Part shown: piece after piece, positions 1 to 8,100 of the stretch
Layout of the letters: each line of letters begins with the position of its first letter
Numbering within the stretch: the first letter of the stretch is position 1
NCBI GenBank assembly: GCA_026770595.1
Contig: MU634250.1
Coordinates: 1-13,962, forward strand
Origin: Ochromonadaceae sp. CCMP2298
Lineage: Eukaryota > Sar > Synurophyceae > Ochromonadales > Ochromonadaceae
Length of the DNA stretch: 13,962 nt
Reading direction: 5' to 3'
The notes under the pieces: generated by a model
What the model was told of the DNA's origin: nothing
Databases searched by the model: none
The model's input: only the letters and a program-made list of their open reading frames with translations
Position numbers and translations under genes: made by a program

Positions 1-313
1 GCAGAGCAGGCTGGGTACGGCCGTTACAGTAACCTGGGAACGGGGATAGGTGGTCCCCTTCTGGTTAACTGTTTTGGCCGTCACCCAGTACTGCTTTGCG
101 AAACACCCCAGCAGGCCCCCTCAGCGCAAGAGGAAACCTCAGCAACGTCTATAAGGGACCTTCCCAGGTTCCACAGAGGCCCTCTCAATCTTCGAATCTG
201 CCGACCACAGAACGATCGAACAGAAGCGGGTCCAATCTGCGCGCTTCCTTCCATTGTGGTATATCCGTTGTTGCCCGTGGCCGTCTACTGCAACTTGCCG
301 TGGGCCTGCAAGC
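1..313. other. Upstream flank of the first gene, nothing recognised
   Basis: I see no gene, RNA or repeat here. The frame of the following gene is open back to a TAA at 152-154 but has no ATG before 314, so this is probably 5' untranslated or promoter sequence. An upstream exon spliced in from further left cannot be excluded, because the window starts here. Confidence 0.4.
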
Positions 314-985
314 ATGGAAGAACTGCAGTGCAGCCAGCAGGCACTGCTAACCGTGGAGACAGAGGGGGGAGAAAGGGCGCGCCAGAGCGAGAACGCTGTG
401 CAGTGCCACACAGATCATCCGAGTTCAGAGCTTATTCCATGCAACTTCCAAACGCACGAGAACCCTGCTCGTGTGGTCTTCAATCTGAGGTTCGGCAAGC
501 GCCTTCGAACCCTCGAGATACAGGGGAGGGAGGTCCAGTACCAGTTCGCGTGCCTGTCCACACTCGGGGGAGCCTACCACTTGTGCAACCATCCGTGGAC
601 CGCCTTCATCCTAGCTAAGAAGCAGGAAGCGCTGGGTAGAATGATAGGGTCCTCCAGCATCACTCTGCGGGCGAAGGTGTTCCAAGCGGTCAACTTCAGT
701 CTGATGGGCAGGAGCAAGACCAGCAGGAAGATCTTCGGCGAGTGCAGACGGGAAGCTGCGAAACACTCGTGGACCGACATGCTGGGCTTCGTTGAAGCTT
801 CTGAGCTTTGGTTAGCTGGGCAGGAGCAAGAGCGAAAGCAGCAGCGTTTGCGGAGTGCGCAGCAGGAGTCCAGGGGGTCGGTGTTCCTCCTCGAGGCAGG
901 TCCGCCGGCTATGTCTGGCCAGGACGCTGCTCCCGCGACGGACCAGATCGGGGACCAGATGCAGAGATGCTCCATCGACATATAA
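314..985 (+). CDS. Uncharacterised TPR-like helical protein, 223 aa
   Basis: I do not recognise a named family. The ATG at 314 is the first in frame after a stop at 152-154 and has a good context (A at -3, G at +4); the frame is open to the TAA at 983-985 without introns. The first 50 or so residues look polar and disordered. From about residue 50 to 175 the pattern is alpha-helical and amphipathic: a segment beginning ACLSTLGGAY and ending with EALGRMIG has the Leu-Gly-x-x-Tyr and Ala spacing of one tetratricopeptide-type hairpin, and a second, more degenerate hairpin follows. The tail (about 185-223) is Ser/Gln/Ala-rich. TPR-like hairpins generally mediate protein binding; the partner is unknown. 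The gene ends convergently against the glycosyltransferase gene. The ORF is confidently called; the fold is an inference from pattern only. Confidence 0.6.
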   Translation: MEELQCSQQALLTVETEGGERARQSENAVQCHTDHPSSELIPCNFQTHENPARVVFNLRFGKRLRTLEIQGREVQYQFACLSTLGGAYHLCNHPWTAFILAKKQEALGRMIGSSSITLRAKVFQAVNFSLMGRSKTSRKIFGECRREAAKHSWTDMLGFVEASELWLAGQEQERKQQRLRSAQQESRGSVFLLEAGPPAMSGQDAAPATDQIGDQMQRCSIDI

Positions 986-1038
986 GCACGCCCAGTCGGC
1001 AGAGGTCGGCATTGTACATGGTGTTGAATTGTCAGTTC

Positions 1039-1050
1039 TGTAATATGTAA
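1039..1050 (+). promoter_or_regulatory. Candidate polyadenylation signal, TGTAA twice
   Basis: Two TGTAA pentamers (1039-1043 and 1046-1050) lie 54-65 bases downstream of the TPR-like gene's stop. TGTAA is the established poly(A) signal of green algae such as Chlamydomonas; whether this organism uses it is unknown. One similarly spaced copy follows the kinesin gene, but none was found soon after the other two genes. Confidence 0.3.
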
Positions 1051-1223
1051 GTTAGAAACGTTTCTGCGTGAGACCGGCTCCCGAAGTCAGCCTTCGGGAA
1101 AGCCCTGCTGGTGTTGAGTGAGGTGATAGAGTGATGGGTAGAGCGCAGGCAATGGAAAGAAGGCAGCCCGATGGACGCATTGATACTATTAGGATATACA
1201 AAAAAACAAGTCGTGCGCGCGGA

Positions 1224-1271
1224 GGAATGCGGAGTGCGGTGTGAGGAATGCGGAATGCGGAATGCGGAAGC
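1224..1271. repeat. 7-bp tandem repeat, GGAATGC, about seven copies
   Basis: Consecutive heptamers read GGAATGC, GGAGTGC, GGTGTGA, then GGAATGC three times, then a 6-base remnant GGAAGC. Four copies are exact. The array lies in the probable 3' untranslated region of the minus-strand glycosyltransferase gene. Confidence 0.9.
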
Positions 1272-1284
1272 AGCGCGTGGGCGG

Positions 1285-1320
1285 GGTGTGGGTGTGGGTG
1301 TGGATGTGGATGTGGATGGG
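1285..1320. repeat. 6-bp tandem repeat, GGTGTG grading into GATGTG
   Basis: Six hexamers in a row: GGTGTG three times, GATGTG twice, then GATGGG. The array ends 17 bases from the stop codon of the glycosyltransferase gene at 1337, so the mRNA of that gene would carry a C/A-rich tract just after its coding end. Confidence 0.9.
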
Positions 1321-1336
1321 GTGGGGTGTCTTTCTA

Positions 1337-3206
1337 CTACTCTACTGTGGTACTGTTTGCGGCTCCCTCGTGCGGCCAGTACCGTCCCCGCAGGCAGCAC
1401 TTGTCTCTGATGTTCGCACTGCCCCGCCCCTGCGTGACTGCGTAGTTCAGCATCTGCCGCCCCTCTGTGCACGTGTCCGTGTTAGCATGCTGGAGCTTGC
1501 TGGCGCCCGGCAGGAACCACAGGCCAATGTCCTTGAAGTACACCACCTTGTCCACCCTGTTGGACGTCCAGCACATGTGGAACACGTAGGGGCGGAAGGT
1601 GCGCTTCTGGATCTTCTCCACCTGAGAGGCGTCCGTAGACCGAATTAGATAAACCATCAAGTATATAATGGGGTTTAGAAAAAAAACAGTTAGCGTGTGC
1701 GTGTTCGAGGTGAAAAGACCAGATTCGGTCCAGGGAATCATGATAAAAAGACGTCTTTTATGTAATTCTACAACACCTACACCTACCTGCTTCTTTTTCT
1801 CGTGGTAGGTCTGGCCGGAGGGGAACAGCGTGGTGTCCAGTACGTACACTTTCAGACCCATCAGGTGGTGCGCCTCCGCGATGTGGCGGATCAGCACAGA
1901 CTGGTGCGAGTGCGTCTGGCCGATCTCGCTGGCCCCGCACTTCATCATCTTCTCGAACAGGTACAATGTGCGGGCGTTGTACTTCACGAAGTAGAAGCCG
2001 GAGTTCACGAAGAAGGGCGTGTAGCGGGGGGTGCGGGCGCCGTCGTCCATGAAGAGGATGTCCTCGTCCAGGCCCTCGAAGTAGGGGAAGGGGTCTGCGA
2101 TGGAGAACGTGGAGAGGGAAAGCAATTGAAGCGATTAGATCAAGTGAGAGAAGCAAAGAGAAATAAAGAGACAGTAGTGGTGGTGGTGGTGGTGGTGGTG
2201 GTTGCGCACCCTTGAGCCAGGCCAGGTCCACGTCCTGGAAGAGCACGTCGAAGCCCCCGTTCAGCGCCAGGAAGACAGAGGTGGTCTTGAACCACATCAT
2301 GCGGCTGAAGGTCTCGTCCAGGTAGCCCTTGGCTGCGTGCTTGGGCATGCTGCCCAGGGCGGGGTGGTACATGGCGGTGGCGCCCATGTTCTCGATCAGG
2401 GACACGTAGCGCTCCTCTCCCACGAAGACGATCACGGAGGATATGTCCACATTGGTGGACTCTGCCGAGCACATGAAGTTGAGCAGCAGGTCCATGACTC
2501 CCTCGTTGGCCACCATCACGATGGCCTTCTTGCGCCTGCCGAAGGAGTCCACAGGCTCGCCCATCTTGGCGCGGAAGTTGCGGAAGAGCAGCTGCATGTC
2601 GTTCAGCAGCGGCCTGAGCAGCAGGTACTCGTTGTTGATCTTGTCCGCGTAGTTCTGCGGGAAGTCTCTCTGGTACTGGTTGGTGTTCAGCGCGGTGTAG
2701 CCCACTCGGTGGCTCTGCTGCACCACGCTCTCCGTCCCCTCCGGCACCACAGCCACTGCCACGCACTTGTTCGGCTGGTTGGCCCGGGACCCCGTCCTCG
2801 TCAGATATATCTCCTGGCACGGCGAGTCTAGCACGGTGTCTGCGTGCCAGTCTCCTGTCTGGCTGAGGAAGTAGGACCACTTGGAGGGGGAGGCGGGGTG
2901 GTGCAGGTTGGAGAACACGTCCTCGGGGACAGTCGCCTTGCCCAGGTGCAGCACGGACAGGTTCTTCCTTTGCTCGTAAGCATGCGTGCAACGGATTTCC
3001 GAGAGGACGCTTGCTACGCCCACAGGAGGCTTCGGGCATTCTACCTCTACCTGCGCATGGCCAGCAGGACCAGCAGCATCAGGATGCACAGCGCCGTCGC
3101 ACGCCAGCACCCTGTCCTGAGCTGACTTATCCTCCCCCATTCTAATGCCAATGTAGAAGAAGAGCAACGAAACGGCGACAAAGCATGCTGCCCGGATCGG
3201 ATGCAT
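1337..3206 (-). CDS. Golgi-type glycosyltransferase, Nucleotid_trans (GT77-like) family, 529 aa, three exons
   Basis: Exons are 3206-2210, 2094-1787 and 1621-1337; together they give 1590 nt ending in TAG. The start ATG is followed at residues 7-22 by a single hydrophobic segment after a short basic N-terminus, the signature of a type II membrane protein of the Golgi or ER. The catalytic domain lies in the lumenal part (about 225-490). Splicing exon 1 to exon 2 recreates the contiguous motif FQDVDLAWLKDPFPYF; its D325-V326-D327 is the DxD motif that binds the metal and sugar-nucleotide diphosphate in this fold. Further family features are NSGFYFVKYN in exon 2 and the downstream SHQSVL and VFHMCW segments. 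The family adds sugars such as arabinose, xylose or galactose to cell-wall glycans or glycoproteins; donor and acceptor cannot be read from the sequence. Possible N-glycosylation sequons are N82-L-S and one near the C-terminus (NST). The gene is divergent from the Cys-rich gene. Confidence 0.88.
1622..1786 (-). other. Intron 2 of the glycosyltransferase gene, 165 bp
   Basis: Donor GTAGGT follows the codon CAG at 1789-1787 and acceptor CTCAG precedes GTG at 1621-1619. The intron is phase 0. It has no in-frame stop, so the exon frame runs through it, but the translated intron is unlike the family while the spliced product reads smoothly KKKQ-VEKIQ. Confidence 0.85.
2095..2209 (-). other. Intron 1 of the glycosyltransferase gene, 115 bp
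   Basis: Donor GTGCGC at 2209 and acceptor ATCGCAG ending at 2095, phase 1. Removing it joins LAWLK to DPFPYF next to the DxD motif, exactly as the family requires. The frame would otherwise run into a polyproline-encoding CCA repeat. Confidence 0.92.
2178..2201. repeat. (TGG)8 microsatellite inside intron 1
   Basis: Eight exact TGG units on the + strand, read as CCA repeats in the transcript. It starts within a few bases of the 5' splice site of intron 1, so length changes would move the rest of the intron relative to the donor. Confidence 0.95.
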
Positions 3207-3690
3207 CGTGGTACCGGGTTTGGTCTGCTTGGAGCGTCAAAGGGCCAACATGGCAAGGATACTCACAGCGTGCTTTCCAGCTGGCTTTTCCGAAGCCGCA
3301 GGGACTTGGCAGTTGAGCAAACCCTCTCGACAACAAGGAGAACAGTCTCGCCCTCAATCTGACCTCGCCAAGCCCTCTGGCATCGTCTGCGTTGATCCCA
3401 GGGATCATTGCGTTGATCTGTTGATATCTGGGGCTCTCCTCCTCTCTTGAAAAATAAAATGTGCACCCATCCTGTGTGGTTTATCTGCAAACTGCGCATA
3501 AATTAATGAAACGTATTCTCGTTGCCGCAAAAAAATGACGGTTGGGAGAGCGGCACTTTCCGCGATGCCAGGGATGAAGATCGATCTGTTCACCTGTTCA
3601 CTTCTTTCCGCCTTGCTGGCGTGTTGGCGGCGTCACAAGGTCGCCGCGAATCCCATAGCTCATCTTTAGGGAAAGCCCATCCGCTGCAAC
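3207..3690. promoter_or_regulatory. Divergent intergenic region, presumed bidirectional promoter
   Basis: This 484-bp stretch lies between the start codons of the glycosyltransferase (-) and the Cys-rich gene (+), so both promoters and 5' untranslated regions must be in it unless far-upstream exons exist. An AT-rich patch at about 3448-3536, including AAAATAAAATG and ATAAATTAATG, stands out from the GC-rich surroundings. I see no clear TATA box at a usual distance and no believable coding sequence. Confidence 0.5.
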
Positions 3691-4377
3691 ATGGCAGACC
3701 CCGTCAACCCGGAGCAGGTCGTGGTCGACAGCCGAGTCGCTCGGATCAACAGGGGGCGGCGCATGATGTCGAGGATGGACAAGAACACTTTCGAAATCGT
3801 GAGCAGCGTGGCGCCGGGGAGGACAATTGACGGGTGCTTCGTCTGCTGCGCGGCCCCCGCCTGCTGTCCACTGCTCGCCGTGTGTCCTTGCTGCGGCGAC
3901 GCCGAGTACATCAAACTTCTGCGCCAAGCCTCCACGTACATCCACATAAGAGAGAACTCAATCGAATGGAACGACCCCGGACTGGTCCTCAAGCCTGGGC
4001 TGTGCTGCGGCATCGACCCGTGCATGTACGACGTGTCAGACAGCATCAACGTGGTGTACTTCGACGACGTCATGTTCGGCAGCATCACGGACAAGACCCG
4101 CACGTGCAACGAATGCCGCACGTGCCTATTCGGGGGGAGGGGCGAGCGAATCCGCATAGATGCCCCCGTCTGCTGCGGATGCTGCCAGCGAGCCTCTTTT
4201 CCTTGTCTGTGTGTTCCGTCCTGCTTCCCGAGGTCTCTCTGCCCCTGCCTGCTGCGGCACGAGATCTACATGGAGGACGCGCAGAAGGGCCTCTACGAGA
4301 TCAAGAAGACGCGCAAGGGGGCGCTGGAGAGCAATTTCTACTGCAGACAGGGAGAAGAGAGCAAGTACTTCTTATAG
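3691..4377 (+). CDS. Cysteine-rich protein of unknown function, 228 aa
   Basis: The ATG at 3691 has a strong context (CAACATGGC) and the frame is open to TAG at 4375-4377 without introns. There are 24 cysteines (about 10%), clustered as: residues 49-68 (C, CC, CC, CPCC), 105-111, a C-x2-C-x2-C at 139-145, CCGCC at 161-165, and 172-186. Between the first two clusters lies a strand-rich core with YIHIRENSIEWND at 83-95, then SINVVYFDDVMFG at 118-130; the tail at 191-200 reads EIYMEDAQKG. This layout, a strand-rich core that may be PH-like flanked by Cys clusters, resembles uncharacterised proteins I recall from ciliates and other protists; that comparison is from memory. There is no signal peptide or clear membrane helix, so the cysteines could bind metal or be palmitoylated. 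The function is unknown. Confidence 0.75.
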   Translation: MADPVNPEQVVVDSRVARINRGRRMMSRMDKNTFEIVSSVAPGRTIDGCFVCCAAPACCPLLAVCPCCGDAEYIKLLRQASTYIHIRENSIEWNDPGLVLKPGLCCGIDPCMYDVSDSINVVYFDDVMFGSITDKTRTCNECRTCLFGGRGERIRIDAPVCCGCCQRASFPCLCVPSCFPRSLCPCLLRHEIYMEDAQKGLYEIKKTRKGALESNFYCRQGEESKYFL

Positions 4378-4737
4378 AGTTTAGACATATAGACAGTATT
4401 AACACTACGTGTACACTTGAAACATACAGACAGCACACCGTACGCACCTTTCAGCAGCAATACGCGTCTACTACCAAGCACCAATACCGCATTCTACACG
4501 AGTCAGCCATCTTAGGGTACCTACGTCCGGAAGTATCCTGACCAGTTGGACGGACCGGAAGCGCCTGAAAGACGAGGGGGGGTGCAGATAGGGAAGGGCT
4601 TGGCTACTGGCCCAGAGACGAGGGGTCAGTCGCCTGGGCAGCAGGGGCTGTGCAACGTCGCGTGGATCAATATATATGGATGTTTTATATCGATCAAGGC
4701 TGCGTGGGTGGGGACGAGGACGTTATGTTAGGTGATG

Positions 4738-4767
4738 GGGGAGCACAGGGGAGCACAGGGGAGCACA
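4738..4767. repeat. 10-bp tandem repeat GGGGAGCACA x3
   Basis: Three perfect consecutive copies of GGGGAGCACA. It is probably a minor replication-slippage product in non-coding DNA. Confidence 0.95.
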
Positions 4768-4952
4768 TGGGCATCTTCAGCGAGAAGGGGGCAAAGGGAA
4801 ATAGCAAGGGCGGCAAAGGCGCAGGAAAGGGTGAGAGCAGGAGCAGTAGATTGGCGCAGCGCAGGCTCGATACCATGTGTGTGCCGTAGTAAGAAATCAG
4901 AAACCCGAGGGAAGTGCTTCGATGCTGCGTTAGTCTTGTGCTTAAGGCCTTA

Positions 4953-4982
4953 ATAATATGATATAATATGATATAATATGAT
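4953..4982. repeat. 10-bp tandem repeat ATAATATGAT x3
   Basis: Three perfect consecutive copies of an AT-only-but-one decamer, in a region otherwise GC-rich. It would be the easiest stretch of the convergent gap to melt. Confidence 0.95.
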
Positions 4983-5048
4983 AGGAGTGCTGTGCCTGCA
5001 GGCCCTTGACAAGCTTGATACAGCCCCTGACTAAACAATGATCGTACA

Positions 5049-5053
5049 TTACA
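5049..5053 (-). promoter_or_regulatory. Candidate polyadenylation signal TGTAA for the kinesin-ankyrin gene
   Basis: TGTAA on the minus strand 56 bases after the TAG at 5111-5109. The spacing is close to that of the pair after the TPR-like gene. A five-base motif can occur by chance. Confidence 0.25.
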
Positions 5054-5108
5054 ACATTTATGTGGGTCTATCTACATACCTCCCGATGAATAGGGTAGCA
5101 GGATTCTT

Positions 5109-8100
5109 CTACGTAGGCATAGCTCTTCTCTTCACGACGGACGGTGAGAAGCAGGACGTGGTGGATAGCGCGCCCCGGCTGCTGTTGTGGGGCAGAGGGG
5201 GCGGCTCGTCCTCTGTGTCATCCTGCACGTCGATGTCGATGTTTGGTGAGTTCGAGTCGAGCTTCGCCTCCCCCTCCCCCTTCGAGGCATACCGGCGGGC
5301 GGGGGCTTCCGGCCGGCGCACGACGCGTGCCAGGAGTGACGATGAGGTGGTGGGTCGCTCGAAGTCGAAGTCGTTGCTCAGATAGTTGCCCTCCCCCACG
5401 TCTTTGCTCCGCAGGCTTGCGGCGTCTGAGCCATCTGCTCCGCTCCTGTCGTGTGCATTGTCAGCAAGCGGCTTTCCCACGACGCCCTGTGCGGCATCCC
5501 GCAGCATGTTGCGGCAGGCAGCCAGGCAGCAGCGCTCCTCACGGTCCGGCAGATCCAGCACACAGCGGCCAGAGCGATCTGCGGCGCCTACCAGAGCGCG
5601 CGCGGAGTGCTTGTCGGCGTCCAGCAGCATGTGCACGAGGCGCGCTGCGTCGGGGCACGCGTCGCAGCTGGTGCCTGCCATCTGCTCGCAGAGAACGAAG
5701 AGAGCGGTGCGGCCCCGCTCCTCCTCCTCGCCCGGCCTCAGCCCAGCCTCTAGAGCGCTCCGCAGCAGCCGGCGGTAAGCAGCACTCTCGTCTCGCGGCG
5801 GGGGGAAGGCGGCGAGCAGCAGGTGCAGCTGCGAACCCCCGTGCACTGCACGCCAGTGAGGGTTCCAGCGAGCGCCACTCTTCAGCAAAGCCTCCGCCGC
5901 CCGAATCCACACCCTCCGCCCCGCCACTCTTGTTTTCTCGACGCCGTGCGGGCTGGGTGTCGAGTGGGCGCTGCCGCCGGAGTGCAGGGGAGGGGAGTGC
6001 CCGGGGTCAGCCGTCATCGCCTGGTTGCTGGGCGGAGAGAAGCCGGCGCCCAGGCCGAACTGCTCACCCGCGCCCACCAGCTGCGCCCCCGTGCTCGTGC
6101 AGGCCGCGCCGCGCGCAAGCACCAGCGTGAGGGGCGAGAGGGCGTGTGAGTGCACACCGCCCCGGTTCGCGCAGTTGGGGTCAGCGCCTGCCGCCACGAG
6201 CGCCGCGATCACCTCCACGGACGCGCTCCTGACTTGCTTGCACTCGCAGTGCAGCGGTGTATCGCCCTCCTTGTTCTGCGCATTGGGTCGAGCGCCCCTG
6301 CGCAGCAGCGTCTTCACCACTGCGGCGGCGCTCTTGGATGTACACACGTGCACGGCCTTGTGCAGCACGGAGTTGCCCGCATGGTCCTCCACATCCATGT
6401 CCGCGCCCAGCTGCGCCAGCGACTCGATGGTGGCCACTAGCAGCTTCTCGGACCCGTGGAAGTGCAGCCCAGACACTGCGCGGTGCAGGGGCAGCATCGA
6501 CCTGGCTAGGTCCCTCCAGAAGTCGGCCCTCAGATCATCCCCCTTGGACCGCACTACCGCCCGGATGCCCTGCACGTCTCCGTCCAAAATGGCTGCGATC
6601 AGCTGGTCAGTGGGGCTGGAGCGCAGAGGTGGTACCGCCCTGTGGGGAGCGAGGGAGTGTGGTAACGGGAACAGTTGGAGTAGGGAATAAGGGGATGAGA
6701 AAACGAAGGCAGGATATGGGAACAATGGCGTAAGGAATCCAGATAAATCACAAGCACTGGGGCTGTACACTCACCAGGGCATGGTCTGCTGGCCTCCGAA
6801 GCGAGAGCGCTGCACATCGTCCCCCACCTCAACGCCCTCCTCCGTGCGAACGTCGCGCGAAGCCCTTTCGAGAATATGCAGGGGCGTGCGGGGCGCGGAG
6901 TGCTCGTGCCCTGTGTGCAGCTCGCGCACAGCTGGCTTCTCGCCCCCATTCGAGCAGGATTCGCGCAGCTGCTGCAGGAGGGAGAGGAAGCGCTCTTGCA
7001 AGTCTGTGGAGAAGCGATGAGCGTGTAGAGTACATGGGGGGTTAGTTTAAGAAGGAGGGGGGTGGAGATGAAGGATGGGAAGTTTATGTGGAGTGAATGT
7101 GAAGTTCTGCCACAGGGAGGGGGAGGTAAGAATGGGCGCTGTGGTCGTACCGACTGAGTGCGTGTGCGGGGGTATGTGCTTGACCACGTGCACCAGCGCA
7201 TCGATCTCCTCGCCAAGCACGCGCTGGGACTCTGCCTGCAGCGCCGCGGTGGCTGCGACCGTGGCCGCCTCGTGCTCCGCAGTCTTGTCCTGCAGTGCGG
7301 AGCGGAACGCCGCATCCGCCATCTCCACGGCCCCCAGCTGTGTCCGCAGCTGCTCCTGCGCTTGCTGCGCCCTGCCCTGCAGCTCCCTGTTCTCGTCGCT
7401 CTTCTCCGCCAGGCCGCGCCGCAGCTCCTCGAAGGCGGCCTTGTAGGATTGGTCCAGACGGCCCCGCTCCTCGATGAGCCGCGCGTCGAAGTTGGCCTTG
7501 CCGTGGTCGATGATCTCCAGCTCCAGAGCGTGCACCCGCTCACGCAGCTCCTGCCTGTCGACGCGCGCACCCTCGGCGTCCCGCAGGAAAGCCTCCCGCG
7601 CCACCTCGCTCCTCTGCAGCCGCCGCTGCGCCTCCTGCAGCTCCTCCTCCCGCGCAGCCACCTGCCGCAGCGCCGCCGCGACCTCAGCCGTCGCCAGCTT
7701 CCGGCCATCCTCCAGAGCAGCCGTGGTCTGCAGGCGTACAGCAGTCAGCGCTTGATCGCGCTGCGTAGTCGCCGCCATCAGGTGCCGCTGCAGCTCTGCC
7801 TGTGCCGTGCTAACGGAGGCCTGCCGCTCTGCCTCGAACGAATCCCGCAGCCTCTGCTCGGCCGCCCTCGTCTGCGCCTGCATCTCCACAGCCAGCTTCT
7901 CCACGTGCACGTCTCGCTCAGCCAGGGCCGCAACCAGCTCAGCGCCCATCGCGTCCTTGGTGCTCCTCCCGCCCGCCTCTGCTTCGAGCACCTGCAGCCG
8001 CAGCGCCGCGAGCTCCTCCTGGTGAGAGCGGGTGAGTCTGATGCTGAGGTCGTCCATAGAGTCCGCCTTGCGTATGCGCTCCCCCTGCACCTGCTGCTGG

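Larger units (their letters stand above)
986..1336. other. Convergent intergenic region (3' flanks of two genes)
   Basis: This 351-bp gap separates the stop codons of the TPR-like gene (+) and the glycosyltransferase gene (-), so it should hold both 3' untranslated regions. It contains two TGTAA pentamers on the + strand 54-65 bases after the first stop, and two simple tandem repeats at 1224-1320. No coding potential is convincing. Confidence 0.5.
4378..5108. other. Convergent intergenic region with short tandem repeats
   Basis: This 731-bp gap lies between the stops of the Cys-rich gene (+) and the kinesin-ankyrin gene (-). It holds two unrelated 10-bp repeats, each of three perfect copies (4738-4767 and 4953-4982), and a TGTAA on the minus strand at 5053-5049, 56 bases after the kinesin gene's stop. 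The small open frames in it show no recognisable protein. Confidence 0.5.

Noticed and set aside
254-313. Upstream start for the TPR-like gene at 254
   Set aside because: It is a TTG codon; the first ATG in frame is at 314 with a good context.
1758-2094. Reading the glycosyltransferase exon 1 frame straight through to a 482-residue protein
   Set aside because: After LAWLKG the frame turns into polyproline and Arg/His/Pro-rich sequence, while splicing restores conserved family motifs in the next exon.
3208-3690. Short open frames in the divergent intergenic region
   Set aside because: They overlap on both strands, show no recognisable pattern, and the region is needed as promoter for two genes.
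6771-7001. Separate small gene in the linker exon
   Set aside because: It has no ATG start near its beginning and is bounded by an acceptor and a donor that join the kinesin and ankyrin parts in frame.
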